Shown piece after piece: positions 46,001 through 57,568 of a DNA stretch of 64,000 nt. How positions within the stretch are numbered: the first letter of the stretch is position 1; each line of letters begins with the position of its first letter. Where the stretch lies: positions 558,001 to 622,000 of the forward strand of contig JAGTJL010000020.1 of NCBI GenBank assembly GCA_020746875.1, in the 5' to 3' direction. The notes under the pieces were generated by a model. It saw only the letters and a program-made list of their open reading frames with translations. It did not search any database and was not told where the DNA came from. Source of the DNA: Rhexocercosporidium sp. MPI-PUGE-AT-0058 (lineage: Eukaryota; Ascomycota; Leotiomycetes; Helotiales). A program made the position numbers and the translations under genes.

Positions 46001-46221
46001 AAAGTCTTAGAGGGAAGGGAAGAGGGGGATAGGGGTGAGGGATGTACAGTGAAGAAATCAAAACCATCGAAGAAGGTTGGGCCGGAGTATTCGGTGTCGA
46101 GAGCGTAGGTGCTCACGTTGTATTGGACCCATGACGATGAGGAGGTCGAAAATAATAGAAATAGCAAGAGATGGACAGAGATAGGAAATGAGGGAGGAAA
46201 AGGGAGACTAAGGACTGTCAT
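43053..46221 (-). CDS. GH16 beta-glucanase with WSC domain, probably GPI-anchored
   Basis: Secreted wall-active endo-beta-1,3(4)-glucanase-type enzyme. Nine exons (46221-46048, 45989-45753, 45678-45669, 45601-45548, 45435-45396, 45325-44976, 44855-44759, 44670-43682, 43612-43053) close in phase to 836 residues. A hydrophobic signal precedes a GH16 domain (about 40-330) with the catalytic GEIDIIEG motif: Glu153, Asp155, Glu158. Exon 3 is a 10-nt micro-exon that supplies Trp-Pro-Ala before YWMFGPDW. A Ser/Thr-rich linker (about 335-423) leads to a WSC carbohydrate-binding domain (about 424-505) with eight cysteines: 431, 456, 460, 473, 475, 490, 494, 502. A second Ser/Thr-rich part ends in a hydrophobic tail (ALLGLAAVVVWAL), as expected for GPI attachment. 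Confidence 0.88.
45669..45678 (-). other. 10-nt micro-exon of the GH16 gene
   Basis: The decamer TGGCCTGCCT (minus strand) is flanked by CTAG before and GTCAGT after. It lies between introns of 74 and 67 nt. It restores the reading frame (phase 0 in, phase 1 out) and the conserved Trp-Pro-Ala-Tyr-Trp-Met strand just before the GH16 active site. Without it the flanking exons are out of frame. Confidence 0.8.
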
Positions 46222-46615
46222 GTCGAAAAGAGGGCTCGAACTTGAGCTGTGTGATAAATTGTGGAAATGAGGAAATGAAAGTGATTCTAGATGGATGGAT
46301 GTAGAAAAAATGAACGAATTAAGGAGTGATGGTGGATTTGGGGAGGGAGAGGGGAGGGAGAGGAAAGGAATGTGTTGCAGCAGCTTTCGATACTAATTGT
46401 GGATTGGATGTTCATTCCTGTTAGAGAGCGACAGCACGGGAATTGGAGTTTGAGACATTTGTTGACTCGGTGAAAGGTTTTCGCGAAGGCCTCGCTTGAG
46501 GGTCAGGGAGGACTAAGTTGATTGGCGTGATCTTCATATGGGTATCAATTGTCCTGACGAGAAGTCTTCTGGTGTTCGAAGGTCGGATGGCGCATTTCGT
46601 ATCCAGCTTCAAGGA
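46222..46615. other. Promoter of GH16 gene, 3' flank of methyltransferase gene
   Basis: About 0.4 kb between two genes of the same orientation. No additional feature recognised. Confidence 0.5.
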
Positions 46616-47826
46616 CTACTGCCCTCTGAGTCCACTCCACCCTTCCCATCCTGTGCTCCCTCTCCAGCCCCAAACAACAGCATAATGCCTTGCCAACATC
46701 TGCCATTCTTCAACTTCATCCAACCCTTCCAACCTATCCACTCTCTGTTTTTCCGAACTCGGCACCCAGTCCTGCCAGATGTTTTCAATAGTCTCGGCTT
46801 CCTGGCCACCTTCATCGCCATCTCCTTTGAATCCCAGCTCTAATAATCGAGTCTTCTGGTCCGACAACGTTGTATAATGCTTTAAAGTTGGCATGGATAT
46901 ACCCCTTGAAGCCAAATTCGACACCATGACTTGTCCGAAGGCGTCGTTAACAGCGATCGGCTCGTATAATACTATTCCAGCTGAGGGTATTCTATCCGTA
47001 AACCATTTCACCACGTCTCGTGCAGTTTCCGTTTCAAGGTAGCACAAACAACACTCAGATATAATCAATGTTGGTATGTCCGTTTGTAGACCTCGAATGT
47101 CTTGCCTATCTTTCAGATGCGGAAGTTCTCGTAAGTCCATAGGATGGCAGCAATATGTGACTTCCGATACCCCATCCCTCGTTGTATTGATCCCCCAGTC
47201 TGTGTTTTGCTGCGATATTCCAAATGCAGGACTCTTGAATTCTGGGAACAGAGTTTCGTCGCCGCTCTTTGATAATAGCCTGTTATTCGATACTGTCCTG
47301 GATTTAGTCGTACTGACTGAAGGGAAGTCGAATTCGTGATAGATGAGGTTGTTGGCCTTGTTCTTGGATCGTAGGCGGAAATACCTTGTATCAGTCCCTG
47401 CACCTAGTGATAATATTTGTTTCTTCTGCGATGTGGTATTGGATTCTGGCTGGGATAGGAAGGCATTTATGAGGATGTCGAGTGCTGTTGTGCGAGTGTA
47501 GGTTCCTGCACAGATAGGTTAGTAAATGCTGTGCAACAAAATTGAGAGAATTATCTACCTCGATTGATGATTGGCATTCGCCGTGTTCCTTCCCCATCAA
47601 CGAATACAGAAGCAAAAGGGTCTTCCAGATATCCAAGAGAAACGGCACTGAGTCTCGAGACTGCTGCATCGGTATCTGTGGATTGGATAGCTAGATCCTT
47701 GCGTTGGGCACCAGGACCGCTGGCGGCCCCTCTGTCCCCGAATCGTGAGGATCCTCTTCCTCGGCCACCTCGAGAGCGAGATCCTCCCCCAGAGGCCAAC
47801 AGATTCGGAATCTGTGGTGCAGACAT
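46616..47826 (-). CDS. PPM1: Leucine carboxyl methyltransferase 1 (PP2A methyltransferase)
   Basis: SAM-dependent enzyme that methylates the C-terminal leucine carboxylate of the protein phosphatase 2A catalytic subunit, controlling holoenzyme assembly. Exons 47826-47559 and 47505-46616 join in phase to 385 residues. A glycine/arginine/serine-rich N-terminus of about 45 residues precedes the conserved core. The SAM-binding motif [14 protein letters not shown] is at 121-134, and [10 protein letters not shown], the post-motif segment near the cofactor, follows in the second half. FDFPSV and VLYEP fit the LCMT family. Two ATGs are possible: 47943 adds a histidine-run leader of 39 residues, while 47826 starts at a more family-like MSAPQIPN. 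I chose the latter. Cytosolic. Confidence 0.9.
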
Positions 47827-49929
47827 TTTCCTGTGGTGGTGGTGGTGGGATGTGATTATGGAGGAGGGGAGGCTGCCAAGGACCCGAGAAGGCTGAAGTG
47901 ACCAGCAAACCTGAATCACGCGTCGCTTCGTTTGTTTTTGCATCTCTCGAGGAATAAAAACAACAACAATGGCACAATGTATTCCTTTCTGTATTATTAA
48001 GCTTTATCTCCAATATAGCCAACGTTCATGCAGTTCACATTGCAGACCCTCTCCAGAGGCAATTCTGAGATACACAGCTCACTCAACAACTCAGCCTTCT
48101 CCTTATCTTATCACCTCTGCGATAGCATTCCTGCATCTGCATGAACACCACACATACACACACACATACCTGCAAGATCATGCATAAGGGTATCTGTTTA
48201 CCTTATGCGCAGTAATGTAAGACACGTACGTACAGGAGGGTCAAGTGACAGGTTACAGTACGAAACATCTCGAAGTCAGCAACAGCTTCTATCGTGGCTG
48301 ACAGCATTCCGGCTGTGGCTCATGGGGCTTGATTGAGGAGAGTCAACAGTTTTCACAAAAAGCACAGTCAATTCCATACAGTAATTGCATAAATTTCTCA
48401 CATCTCCACCTCATCTCGGGGATTCTTTTCGTTAAATCTCCCCAGTCTCTTTTTGGGGTTTGATGGGTCTAGAAAGGAGAGGATTTCCGCGTGGATAGCA
48501 GGGTCTTTCGTCGCTTCTTTTCTTTCTTTCCTGCTTGTAGGACTCCCTGACTCTTGCAATCTATCAGATAGGGTCTAGAGGCCAGGCCAGACACGGGTCG
48601 AAGCGTCGATCGAGACCCCAGATTCTTTGATGAAGTAATCTCTTATCAATCGCCCGTTTCTCCCGTTTTCCCCTATGGAATCAAGGCTCCGATGGCATCT
48701 TGAAACACCCATGGCCAATTGTTTCATTATCATAACAAAGTATTGGGAGGGGTTGATGTGATGATGTGATGGGATAAGATGAGGTGGAATGGAATGTAAC
48801 TGCCGGCCGGATAGTGTAAACAGTTAGCAACAACAAGTATGGGTTATCTGGGTGATTGTGAGGAAGCACGCACGAGAGGGATTTCTGGAATGGTGACAAT
48901 TTGCCATCAGCGGCCGGAAGTCTTGGCTGTGAAAAGTCTTCTTGCTTCTCACCTGCATCAACCCGCAACAACAAGTCTCAACAGCCAACCATCCTCGCCG
49001 TCGCCGCTGTTTCTGCATCTCCCTCAGCGAAGCTCTCTGTCACTCGCATGAGAGGGACAAGATTTACTGGACTCGGTTAAGGTCATGATTCAGGAACGAC
49101 AAGGAAGAGAAGCAGGGACACAGATCAAGTTTAATTCTTCTGATCGCAATCTGAGTTTCTGATTCGCCGTCTCCCCCAGATACGGACAATTAAACAATTT
49201 AGTGTTATGCCCCTTTATGCATAGCGTCAGGTACGCGAGAGTGGTTTGGCGCTGCCGCCACTTCGGCAGAAATTTGGACGATGTTGATTGGACTTCCTCA
49301 ACGCCCAGCCCGTTGATCCCTTGTCTATCCAGACTCTTCCCAGTGGAGGTGACAAGGTCCTGAGATTGCCAGCAATCTCCCCTTCTGCACCCGTCTGTCC
49401 CCGTTGCTGGACGACGAGCTCCGTGCGTGTGGTTGGCTGTGCAATCTGCTACAATCTGGTTAGAGCAGACCGGACGACTTGCAGAGATGGGAAACATGGG
49501 GCCGGGCCCGCGTGGTCTGCATGTCTCGTCGTCTGTTCTGGTGCTGGCGCTGGTGTGCTGAGGGAAAGGGACGAGCTTGAAGGAAGCTTCTTCACCCAGC
49601 CTCACCCTTCTTCGTTAGCATCCCGCTCTTCCTTTTGCTGTCCCTCTTGCTCATGCGCGCTGCATCTTCTTGTCTTCATCACACTCCTTTGGTTGAGTCG
49701 TTGCTTCTGTCCCTACAACTACCTGCATTGCGTACTTACCACAAGTCACTCATTCTGCACCCAGGACATGTTTGGATGTAGCGCTGGCACCCTTCAACAA
49801 TAACACTCGTTTCGAAACCGCGCGCGAAAGCCGTCGACGACTAGGAGATTAGTTTGGATAGGACTCGAGACTCGAATATATTACCACGGCATAATCTGGC
49901 CCCTAACAGATTCATTTACGATATACACG
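47827..49929. promoter_or_regulatory. 2.1-kb divergent intergenic region, methyltransferase and SUN gene
   Basis: No gene recognised. It contains the promoters of two divergent genes. The 500 bp before the SUN start are pyrimidine-rich with many CTTC/TCTT tracts, as in long leaders of highly expressed fungal genes. A CA-repeat lies near 48150-48168. Confidence 0.4.
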
Positions 49930-51506
49930 ATGAGGCTCTTGGAAATTCAAGCCGCGATTGGCACAGCGATCCTGCTGTTGTCGTCGCCATGCGACGCGAA
50001 ACCCGGTCATCGCTTGTCGCATTTGGACATTTTGGAGAAGAGACATAGTCACAAGAGGTTACATGCATCGCCACGAGCCGAGGGGAACGAAAGTACACTA
50101 CACAAGCGTACAACTTGCGCTTTCCCTACGGATGCTGGTCTTGTCCCAGTCACACCAGGCTCGTCAAATGGAGGATGGGCGATGAGTCCGGATCAGTCTT
50201 GCGAGGCGGGCCACTATTGCCCATATGCGTGCCCATCAGGAGAGGTTATGGCGCAGTGGAATCCAATGGCCACTTCGTACACATACCCATTGTCAATGGT
50301 AGGTCGAGGAGTCCTGAGCCAGAGGAAGCGGAAGCGGAATACTGACATTTATAGGACGGTGGTTTGTATTGCGATTCAAACGGCAAAGTCAGCAAGCCGT
50401 TCCCTAACAAGCCCTACTGTGTTGCTGGAGCCGGCTCGGTTGGTGTGCAGAACAATGCCGGGAAGGTTGTTTCTTTCTGCCAGACTGTTTTGCCAGGAGG
50501 CGAGTCTATGCTTATCCCAACCAAGGTCGATAGCTGGGCAGGCATTGCAGTTCCGGATCCAAGTTACTGGTGCAGCACAGCAGCTCAGTATGTTATTCGG
50601 AGCAATATTTGAGACTTCGCTAACCGAGACAGTTACTATGTGAATGCTCCTGGTATTGATACCGACGATGCTTGCATCTGGGGCGATGGATCTAAGCCAC
50701 TTGGAAACTGGTCTCCTTATGTCGCTGGTACCAATCAGGATTCATCCGGCAACACCTTTCTCAAGCTTGGATGGAACCCGAAGTTTACTGATTCTGATGC
50801 AACCTTTCCTCGGGCCAAGCCATCCTTCGGTATCAAAGTCGACTGCTCAGGCTCTGGCTGTAACGGGACACCATGCTCCATTGACCCATCAAAGAACGGA
50901 ATTGGTGGTGTCACAAGCGCAGATCAAGCTTCGGGCGCAGGAGGAGCCAACTTCTGTGTTGTGACTATCCCCAAAGGACAGACTGCCAACATCGTTGTTT
51001 TCAACACTGGATCTAGCGGCTCTGGTGCATCAGACCTTCTCGGAGATTCTGCTGCAAAGGCATCTTCCTCCAGTCAAACACCAACACCGACACCTACCCC
51101 AACGCCGACGCCAACCCCAACACCTACCCCGAAGCCAACGACCACTTCGACAACTTCCACCAGCTCAACCTCCTCGTCTAGCTCGGAGTCTTCAACGTCA
51201 TCTTCCTCGACAAGTTCTAGCTCGTTTAGAGAAACATCATCTTCATCATCCATCAACACGACCTCAGCCTACCCAACAGCCGAGAACTCACCCCACGTTC
51301 TTTTCGAAGAGAAGAACACAACAACCACTTCCACTAGTGGTTCATCCTCCACCGGAACCGGCTCTGGAACAACCCTGTCCGGAACCACCGCAGTCGAAAG
51401 CCCAATCGCAAGCGCAACCAAGAAGTCCAGCGCACCAGAAACGATCGTCAACTCAAGCCTGTTCAGCCTGGTAGTCATGTTCGCCGTTGCAGGCTACATG
51501 CTCTAA
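49930..51506 (+). CDS. SUN-family (GH132) cell-wall protein
   Basis: Secreted wall protein of the SUN group (yeast Sim1/Uth1/Nca3/Sun4), linked to septation and glucan remodelling. Exons 49930-50298, 50355-50587 and 50633-51506 join in phase to 491 residues. A signal peptide ends near CDAKPG and a probable dibasic (Kex2-like) site ends in LHKR at about 60. The SUN domain (about 62-345) has conserved cysteines with CEAGHYCPYACPSG, a NKPYC segment, and YYVNAPGIDTDDACIWGDG. The tail is a nine-fold Thr-Pro repeat, a serine/threonine-rich region and a C-terminal hydrophobic segment that could direct GPI attachment. That last point is unusual for the family, which typically ends soon after the SUN domain. 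Confidence 0.9.
51078..51131 (+). repeat. Coding Thr-Pro repeat
   Basis: Nine consecutive Thr-Pro codon pairs (54 nt) in the SUN-family gene, with variable third positions. It is a hexanucleotide minisatellite prone to length change without frameshift. Confidence 0.9.
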
Positions 51507-53190
51507 ATCAAAGTCCGCTATCCTCAGCCTCACGGGATTCTAATCCCGCCAGTAGGAGCGCTCAAAAACGATACATTCTACCCTGTTCATACCTCACGCG
51601 GTCGAGCACCGTCCGAAAACCCCCAGTTTCCCGATGACCGAAACTGGTTCGCCTTCTTCGACATGCCATCGTACTTTATTAAATGGCCTTTGCTTTACAT
51701 ATACTTTCTAATGCGTCTGGATATACGTAATACGCCTCGCTCGCTCGCTTGCTTCGTTGCTCGTCGTACATAGTGCTACCTTGACACTCTGCGCATCTGT
51801 CACATCATCATACACATCCATCTACAGCAAATTCGTATCCAAATCCAGATCCACTCCAAGTCAATCAGTCAGCGCCAACCATTGTTTGCATATATTCTTC
51901 AATCTGCACATATCGAATTCCTCACCACATATCCTGTCCGTTTACGCCCCCTCTCGCTGCGAGGTCTTCAGCAGAGCAAGCAAGGCAGGGCAGCTGGGAT
52001 GTATATTTTTTCACTTCCGTTTAGTTGAGAAACCAAAGAAGGAATGATTTTGTTGCTGGCTCCTTTTTGTCGTCGTGTTTTATACCCCATTTCTGCTATT
52101 TTGCTATTTTGCTTTTTTGATGTTTCAAGTGCTTTGGGCATTTGGTCGATGGTTTGGTTGTTGCTTATACCTTTGGTGGATACCCCATTCCCCTATTTTT
52201 TGGTTATATAGGTGGATATCTTCTTGTTAGGTGGGTTGGTTAGCTTCTGACTTGATTTTGACTTGGATATGGATTGGACAACTCTTTTGGATCTTTGCAC
52301 GGGATGGAGATGTGTATGAAGTGAAAAGAGATGGATGGATGGATGCGTATGGACAACGAAGCAGCGAGCGGTTGAGCAAGGCAAACAACAAAATACTGGG
52401 TTCACTTGAGCCGCTTTCTTTACGAAGTTCATGTATGTGGATGGGGTGGGGTGGGGTTGGTTGATGGATGGGTTGATGTATTTTGGTTATTATGAACATC
52501 TTGTTTCTTTGGAAAAGCCTTGTCTTGTCTATCATTTGTGATATTTGGGCTGAGGTCGTTTGTGAATGCATGATTTGTGAGTTTGGAGTGTAAAGAATTG
52601 TTGGAGGACACATAGATGGACAGCCTTGGTGTCGACTTTTCCTGGAAGTAGCTGCTGTGAGAGATATTTAGCGAGAACGTGAGTACGTCTACTCATATTG
52701 GACTACTCCCATAGTCAGTTTAGTTGAGATTTTCAAATGCTTTCGAGGCCCACGTATTTGCCTGTGTCTTGATGTTCCAGGATGCGAGCCTCGGCCGGGT
52801 ACAATAACTTTTGCGATTTCTGCTTGACCTTAACTTTCTTGAAGGAAAACTCACTCCTAAAGATATCTAGGTAGAAAACCTCGGACACTTCTGTAAAACA
52901 TCCAGACTATACAAAACAATAGGACAGTCTTCCTCTCACAAAATCCTAAATCTCTCTCCTCACCTTCACCTGCGCTGCAGCATCTTTCAGCCACCTACCT
53001 CGCTTCACTTCCTTTCATGCACGTAATCACGTGCAAAACCGCAACACTACTCTCCAGCCCAACCACCAAAAGTATCTCGAACGCGTCTTCCACCCTCAAC
53101 TCCCGTCACACCTCATCAACACCACCATCTCTTCGCACCCACCTGACACCCCCCTGGTTCCACCTCTCCTCTTATCGAGGCACCATCACG
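51507..53190. other. 1.7-kb intergenic region
   Basis: No gene recognised. It holds the 3' flank of the SUN gene and the promoter of the next gene. A (GGAT)n run lies near 52331-52343 and G-rich tracts near 52440-52460. An in-frame ATG at 53017 could extend the next gene's protein by 58 residues. Confidence 0.4.
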
Positions 53191-56100
53191 ATGGCTCAGT
53201 CATCATCCGGAACATCAGCGCCAGCATCCCACGCCTCATCCTCGCTCCCCCGCCCCTCCGTCCCCTCCGCCCTAACACCTACCTCTAACTGCGTCGAGTA
53301 TGACCGCCTAGTCGGCAAGATCATGCGCGACAACTTCTGGGATCTGGATCCATTCACAGTCGGTTTGAATCCGGGGCTTTTGAACTTTGATAAGCCGTTT
53401 ATCAGGAGTAAGGCGCCGCATATCAAAACGAAGATTAGGTTGTTGAATAGGATTTTGGGGAGGATGGTTGATGTGAGTATTTGCTAATCTGCTTTTGCTC
53501 CTCTTTCTCTGTCGACTGGTGTTTGTGTGTTTTATTTAGGGGTTTTCTTTTGTCGAGCTGAAGGTTGAGATTAAAGATGAGGTCAAGGGAAAGTTCGAAA
53601 AGGTGAACAACTACTGACCTTTGAGATATAGGATGAACATCTACTTCTCGTCTGCACAGATCCGAACATGTACAGACCGCATCCTAATCGTTCCACTATT
53701 GACTATCTTGTCATTGGTGATGACCCGCCTTGGATCCCGCATTTCTTTAATGGTTCTTTGGCGTATCCCCATGTGGAGGAGGCTATGAATAGCATTAATC
53801 GATTCCTTGATGGTGGGAGTGCTTCGAAGCGTAGGTTTTTTTCTTTTCTTTTCATGTTTGACCCTGTCCTCCTATGCTTTCTTTGTTGTACCTGAGCACA
53901 GCTAACGATATGCAGCGCCAACTCGAGTCCCCACAGTTGGCGTCTCGCGCGCGTCAAGCTTCACTATCTCTAGATTTAAGACCGAGGATCTGCCTTCCGT
54001 TGAGGAGTACATCGATTTCGTCCATGCTGTTGTCCAATCTGGCAGCAGTCCTGGCTCGTCAGGCACGATACGTGAAGATCACTTCTTTCCTAGCATGGCT
54101 GTCATGCCAGTTGCAGAGGTTCGGAAGAGAGCAAATTTGGTCATGCGGTTGATGGGCAGAATGGTTGAGGTATTCAATCTTCCCAAAGATCGTAAGACAA
54201 GGTTTACTGACATACATAGGATGATGTTTTGGTCAGAGTCTCGGCGGAGGAAGGCACCTATGTCTTGCATCCTGATTGTCGTCCTTCAGATTACATGGCT
54301 GATCGTGGCTTGACTGATATCTCCCATTGGGTTTGGACTTTCAAGACTTGGGCTGTGCTTGATCCAGTCGCGGAGAAGGCAGTGAAGAATTTGGAGAAGT
54401 TTTTGAATGATTTATCTCCGGCTGGTAAGCCAACTTATCATCGCGCGAATGGAATCAATAACTAACGTGGTATACTTGTAGAGAGATCTAGAATCAAGAT
54501 TGAGGTATGTTGTTTTCATACAATGCGGTGCATTCACTAACACTTCCCAGCGCGAAGAATCCCCTCCTGCGTCAAAACTTGAACCCGAATTCGAGCAAGA
54601 TGATGATGTCTATGTTATTAAGGTATGAAATCCTCTGCTGGTAAATTTCAGGAATAGCTAAATGGTTATCTAAGCAAGAAGAAGCAGCATCGTCGTTTAC
54701 CAAAATCCGGACCCCGAAGCCGAAGAGACAAAAGCACAAACGAACCGACCGTAACGTAAGCTCCAGTTCCAGCGGATCAGACCAGTCCAGCATAATTCCA
54801 ATTCTCACAGTTCCGACAAGGCCACCTCTTCTTGAGATGAACCCCTCACCAGAACTAGACCCAGAGGACTCTTTAATGGACTCCATTGAGTTTCCGGATG
54901 AGAATTCTACGTCCGCAATTCAGATTCGTGAGAAAATGGTATGTTTTCTAGATACCGTGTGTCTTTCATAGCTAACAGATCTAGGCGTATGCGGATTATT
55001 TTCAAACCGTCCCTGCCAATCGACGAACCGTCCTTCCGTCTATTGCGCCTTTCCAATTTGATAAATTCCATATCGATTTCCCCGATGATTCTTTTGAGGT
55101 CATCATCGAGAGGAGTGTAGGAGGCCACATTTTCCAAATTATTTGTCACGACTGTGATGGGCGGAACGTGGCTACCAAATACGAAGGCTCAATTTTGAGG
55201 CTCCAATCTCACTTGAAAGCAGCGATTCATGTATCCAATGTTATGTCAAAGTTAGAGGCGAATGGGGAGACTCCAGGGGAGACAGTAGAGACGAAGAAGA
55301 GAATGCAAGCCCTCAAGCGAACAGACCAGAGAGGATCTGAACATAGTAAACACGCCACCTCCTCAAACTTTGTTTCTCAATCCCTGGCGAAGCACATGTC
55401 TGCGACCAGTAACCCACGAGGGTCACCATCTGTTGAGGAGGTTGAAGCTCTGCAGGTTATGTACGGACTTCCACAAAAAGCTTTTCAATACAAACCACTA
55501 CAAGCCAGGACCAAGACCGCGCTGCCAGATTCGAACAGCAACTCTAGCCATGAGCCATCTCCACCTGTTCAAGGGAATCCGCCTCGACTCAGACCAACCT
55601 CGCCGAACCCAGCTCAAGCTCTGCTAGAAGCATTTCGCAGAGAGACCACACAGAGATTCGAGGCTTTAGAAGCTAGCCACAAGAAGAAGAAAATCAAACT
55701 CGATCACTACGGTACATTACTTGGCCAGACGAACAACAAGTATGGAGTAATGGAAGAGGAGGTCTTGGCTCTAAAATCCCGTGAAGACAAACATGCTGCC
55801 GACATCAAAGCTTTAGCCAACACTCTGAAGAGTGGCTTCGAACCTATCGTGGAGGCAGTCAAACGTTCACGACAAGTTCCTGACGATGTCGCGGACCAGC
55901 TGGAGGGGCTACTAGGCAGAGACGAACAGCATGAGTCACGCTGGTTGGAACAGGAGAAAGCTCGTATCAATCTTTCAGGAGCCATCGAGACTTTGGGTCA
56001 GGGTCAACGGACTTTGGAAGACCGGCTCGGAAATCTGGAGACTCAGGGTCATTCGATGGGCGGGACTGTAGATCTGGCGGGCATCGACGCCAGAATCAAG

Positions 56101-57021
56101 GAACTCGAATCATCCAAGATCCAGTTCCTTGAAGCTCAGAACGAACTTGAACAAGAGCATAGAGTCATGAATGCTCGATTTGGTCTCTTAGAGCAACACG
56201 ATGGGTCTTTATATGAAGCCGCGCAGCTCATCATAGGTATTTCATCCCGCATTGATGCCTTGGAAACTACTCGTGACCAAATTCTGGCAGCCAACGAGAC
56301 CCTCGAACAACACCAGAAGACCCTCGTCGATCTACTTGAGATGGTTGAGCAAGAAAGTTTGACATCGACGGATCTCACGGAGTCAACCGACCCTCTCAAC
56401 CAATCGATCGACCTCTTGAACGAACGATGCGCAGCTCAAGACGAACATATCAACAAATTGTATACGAAGGCCAAGAAAACATCCACGTGGATTACTTACT
56501 TCAAAGATGTAACAATCTCGTACAAGTCCCTGATCGACAACCTGGGGAATCAACAGGCTAGTGAGGCGGCTGCTAGGAAAGCCTTCGAGGACCGCATTGA
56601 GGAGCGCATAGAAGCAATGTTAGATAGCAGTCGAGAGAAGGAGGAGAAGTTAGTGGAGCGTATGGAAGAAATGACGAAGGCAAATAAAGAGAGAGAGGAC
56701 AAGATGGCTGAGCGAATCAGAAGCTTGGAACAGAAAGAGGAGAGAGCTGCTACTCAACTATCGCTACTCAAGACTTATGCTGCTCGGAGGAGCGTGCCTG
56801 GAATTGAGAATGAATGTGAAGGTTCGACTACGCCAAAGACTTCGTCGCAGGTTGGCCGAAGCAGATCTGCTTCGATGGCTTCTTCAACAATAGGTTCTGG
56901 TGGAGCTGCTCCGAAGACTTCGACTCCTTCGCAAGTGGGTGGAAATACAACAGGCAACCCTCGTACGGGAATTATGCCTAAGAGCTCGCAGATGGGCCAT
57001 CGGAAACCTAGAAAGTTTTGA
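53191..57021 (+). CDS. Zinc-finger/coiled-coil protein with internal duplication (first of tandem pair)
   Basis: Eight exons (53191-53472, 53632-53830, 53916-54169, 54220-54424, 54482-54504, 54551-54622, 54675-54938, 54985-57021) close in phase to 1,111 residues. Residues about 30-160 and 165-314 are two diverged copies of one unit. Each is split after GRMV(D/E) by a phase-0 intron and ends at a phase-1 intron after a FL(D/N)-containing helix. A linker with acidic and basic low complexity follows. The last exon (from residue 434) holds a C2H2-like finger, Cys487, Cys490, His509, His515, and then a long charged coiled coil (about 610-1040). A Ser/Thr-rich basic tail ends the protein. Exon 5 is only 23 nt. 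No known family is recognised; a nuclear or chromatin-linked scaffold is a guess. Confidence 0.75.
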
Positions 57022-57568
57022 TGCGGAGATCATGGGCTGTGTATAAGTCATGACAACTGATGATGATGATTCATGATGGCGTTTGGGTTTGTGCATAGCG
57101 AAATCGAGACATGGGTTTGGTATTTTGAGCGCTGCGTTTATGGACTTGAAATTGCATCTGCATCAGCATGGCTGGGCATTGGATGGCATGGGATTAGTTT
57201 TGTGTTTAGTCTTTCCTAGTCTGGTTTGATTTTGAGGTTTTGTAGAATAACTTGAGAATGGGACTGAAGACTCTGGGGAGGGATGAGATTGAGAAACTTA
57301 AATTACTCTACGGTCGACTTACAGTACACTCACAGACTTCGATTCGAGGAGTAAGAAGGAATGTCCTCGGTATCACATCGCATTCACACCAAATACTTGA
57401 TACAAAACCTTATCCTTTCCAAACCTGAATGCCTTCATAGAGAACCTCTTATGATGCTTTTCCTCGCACGGACCCATTGTTTACTCGAACGCGCATCGCG
57501 TCAACACCTGACGTTTCCCCTCCCTCCTCCGACTCCCACCACACCTCAACTCACTCAATGCCCCAACA
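57022..57568. other. Gap between the tandem zinc-finger/coiled-coil genes
   Basis: 0.55 kb containing the 3' flank of the first gene and the promoter of the second. An out-of-frame ATG at 57558 overlaps just upstream of the second gene's start. Confidence 0.45.
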
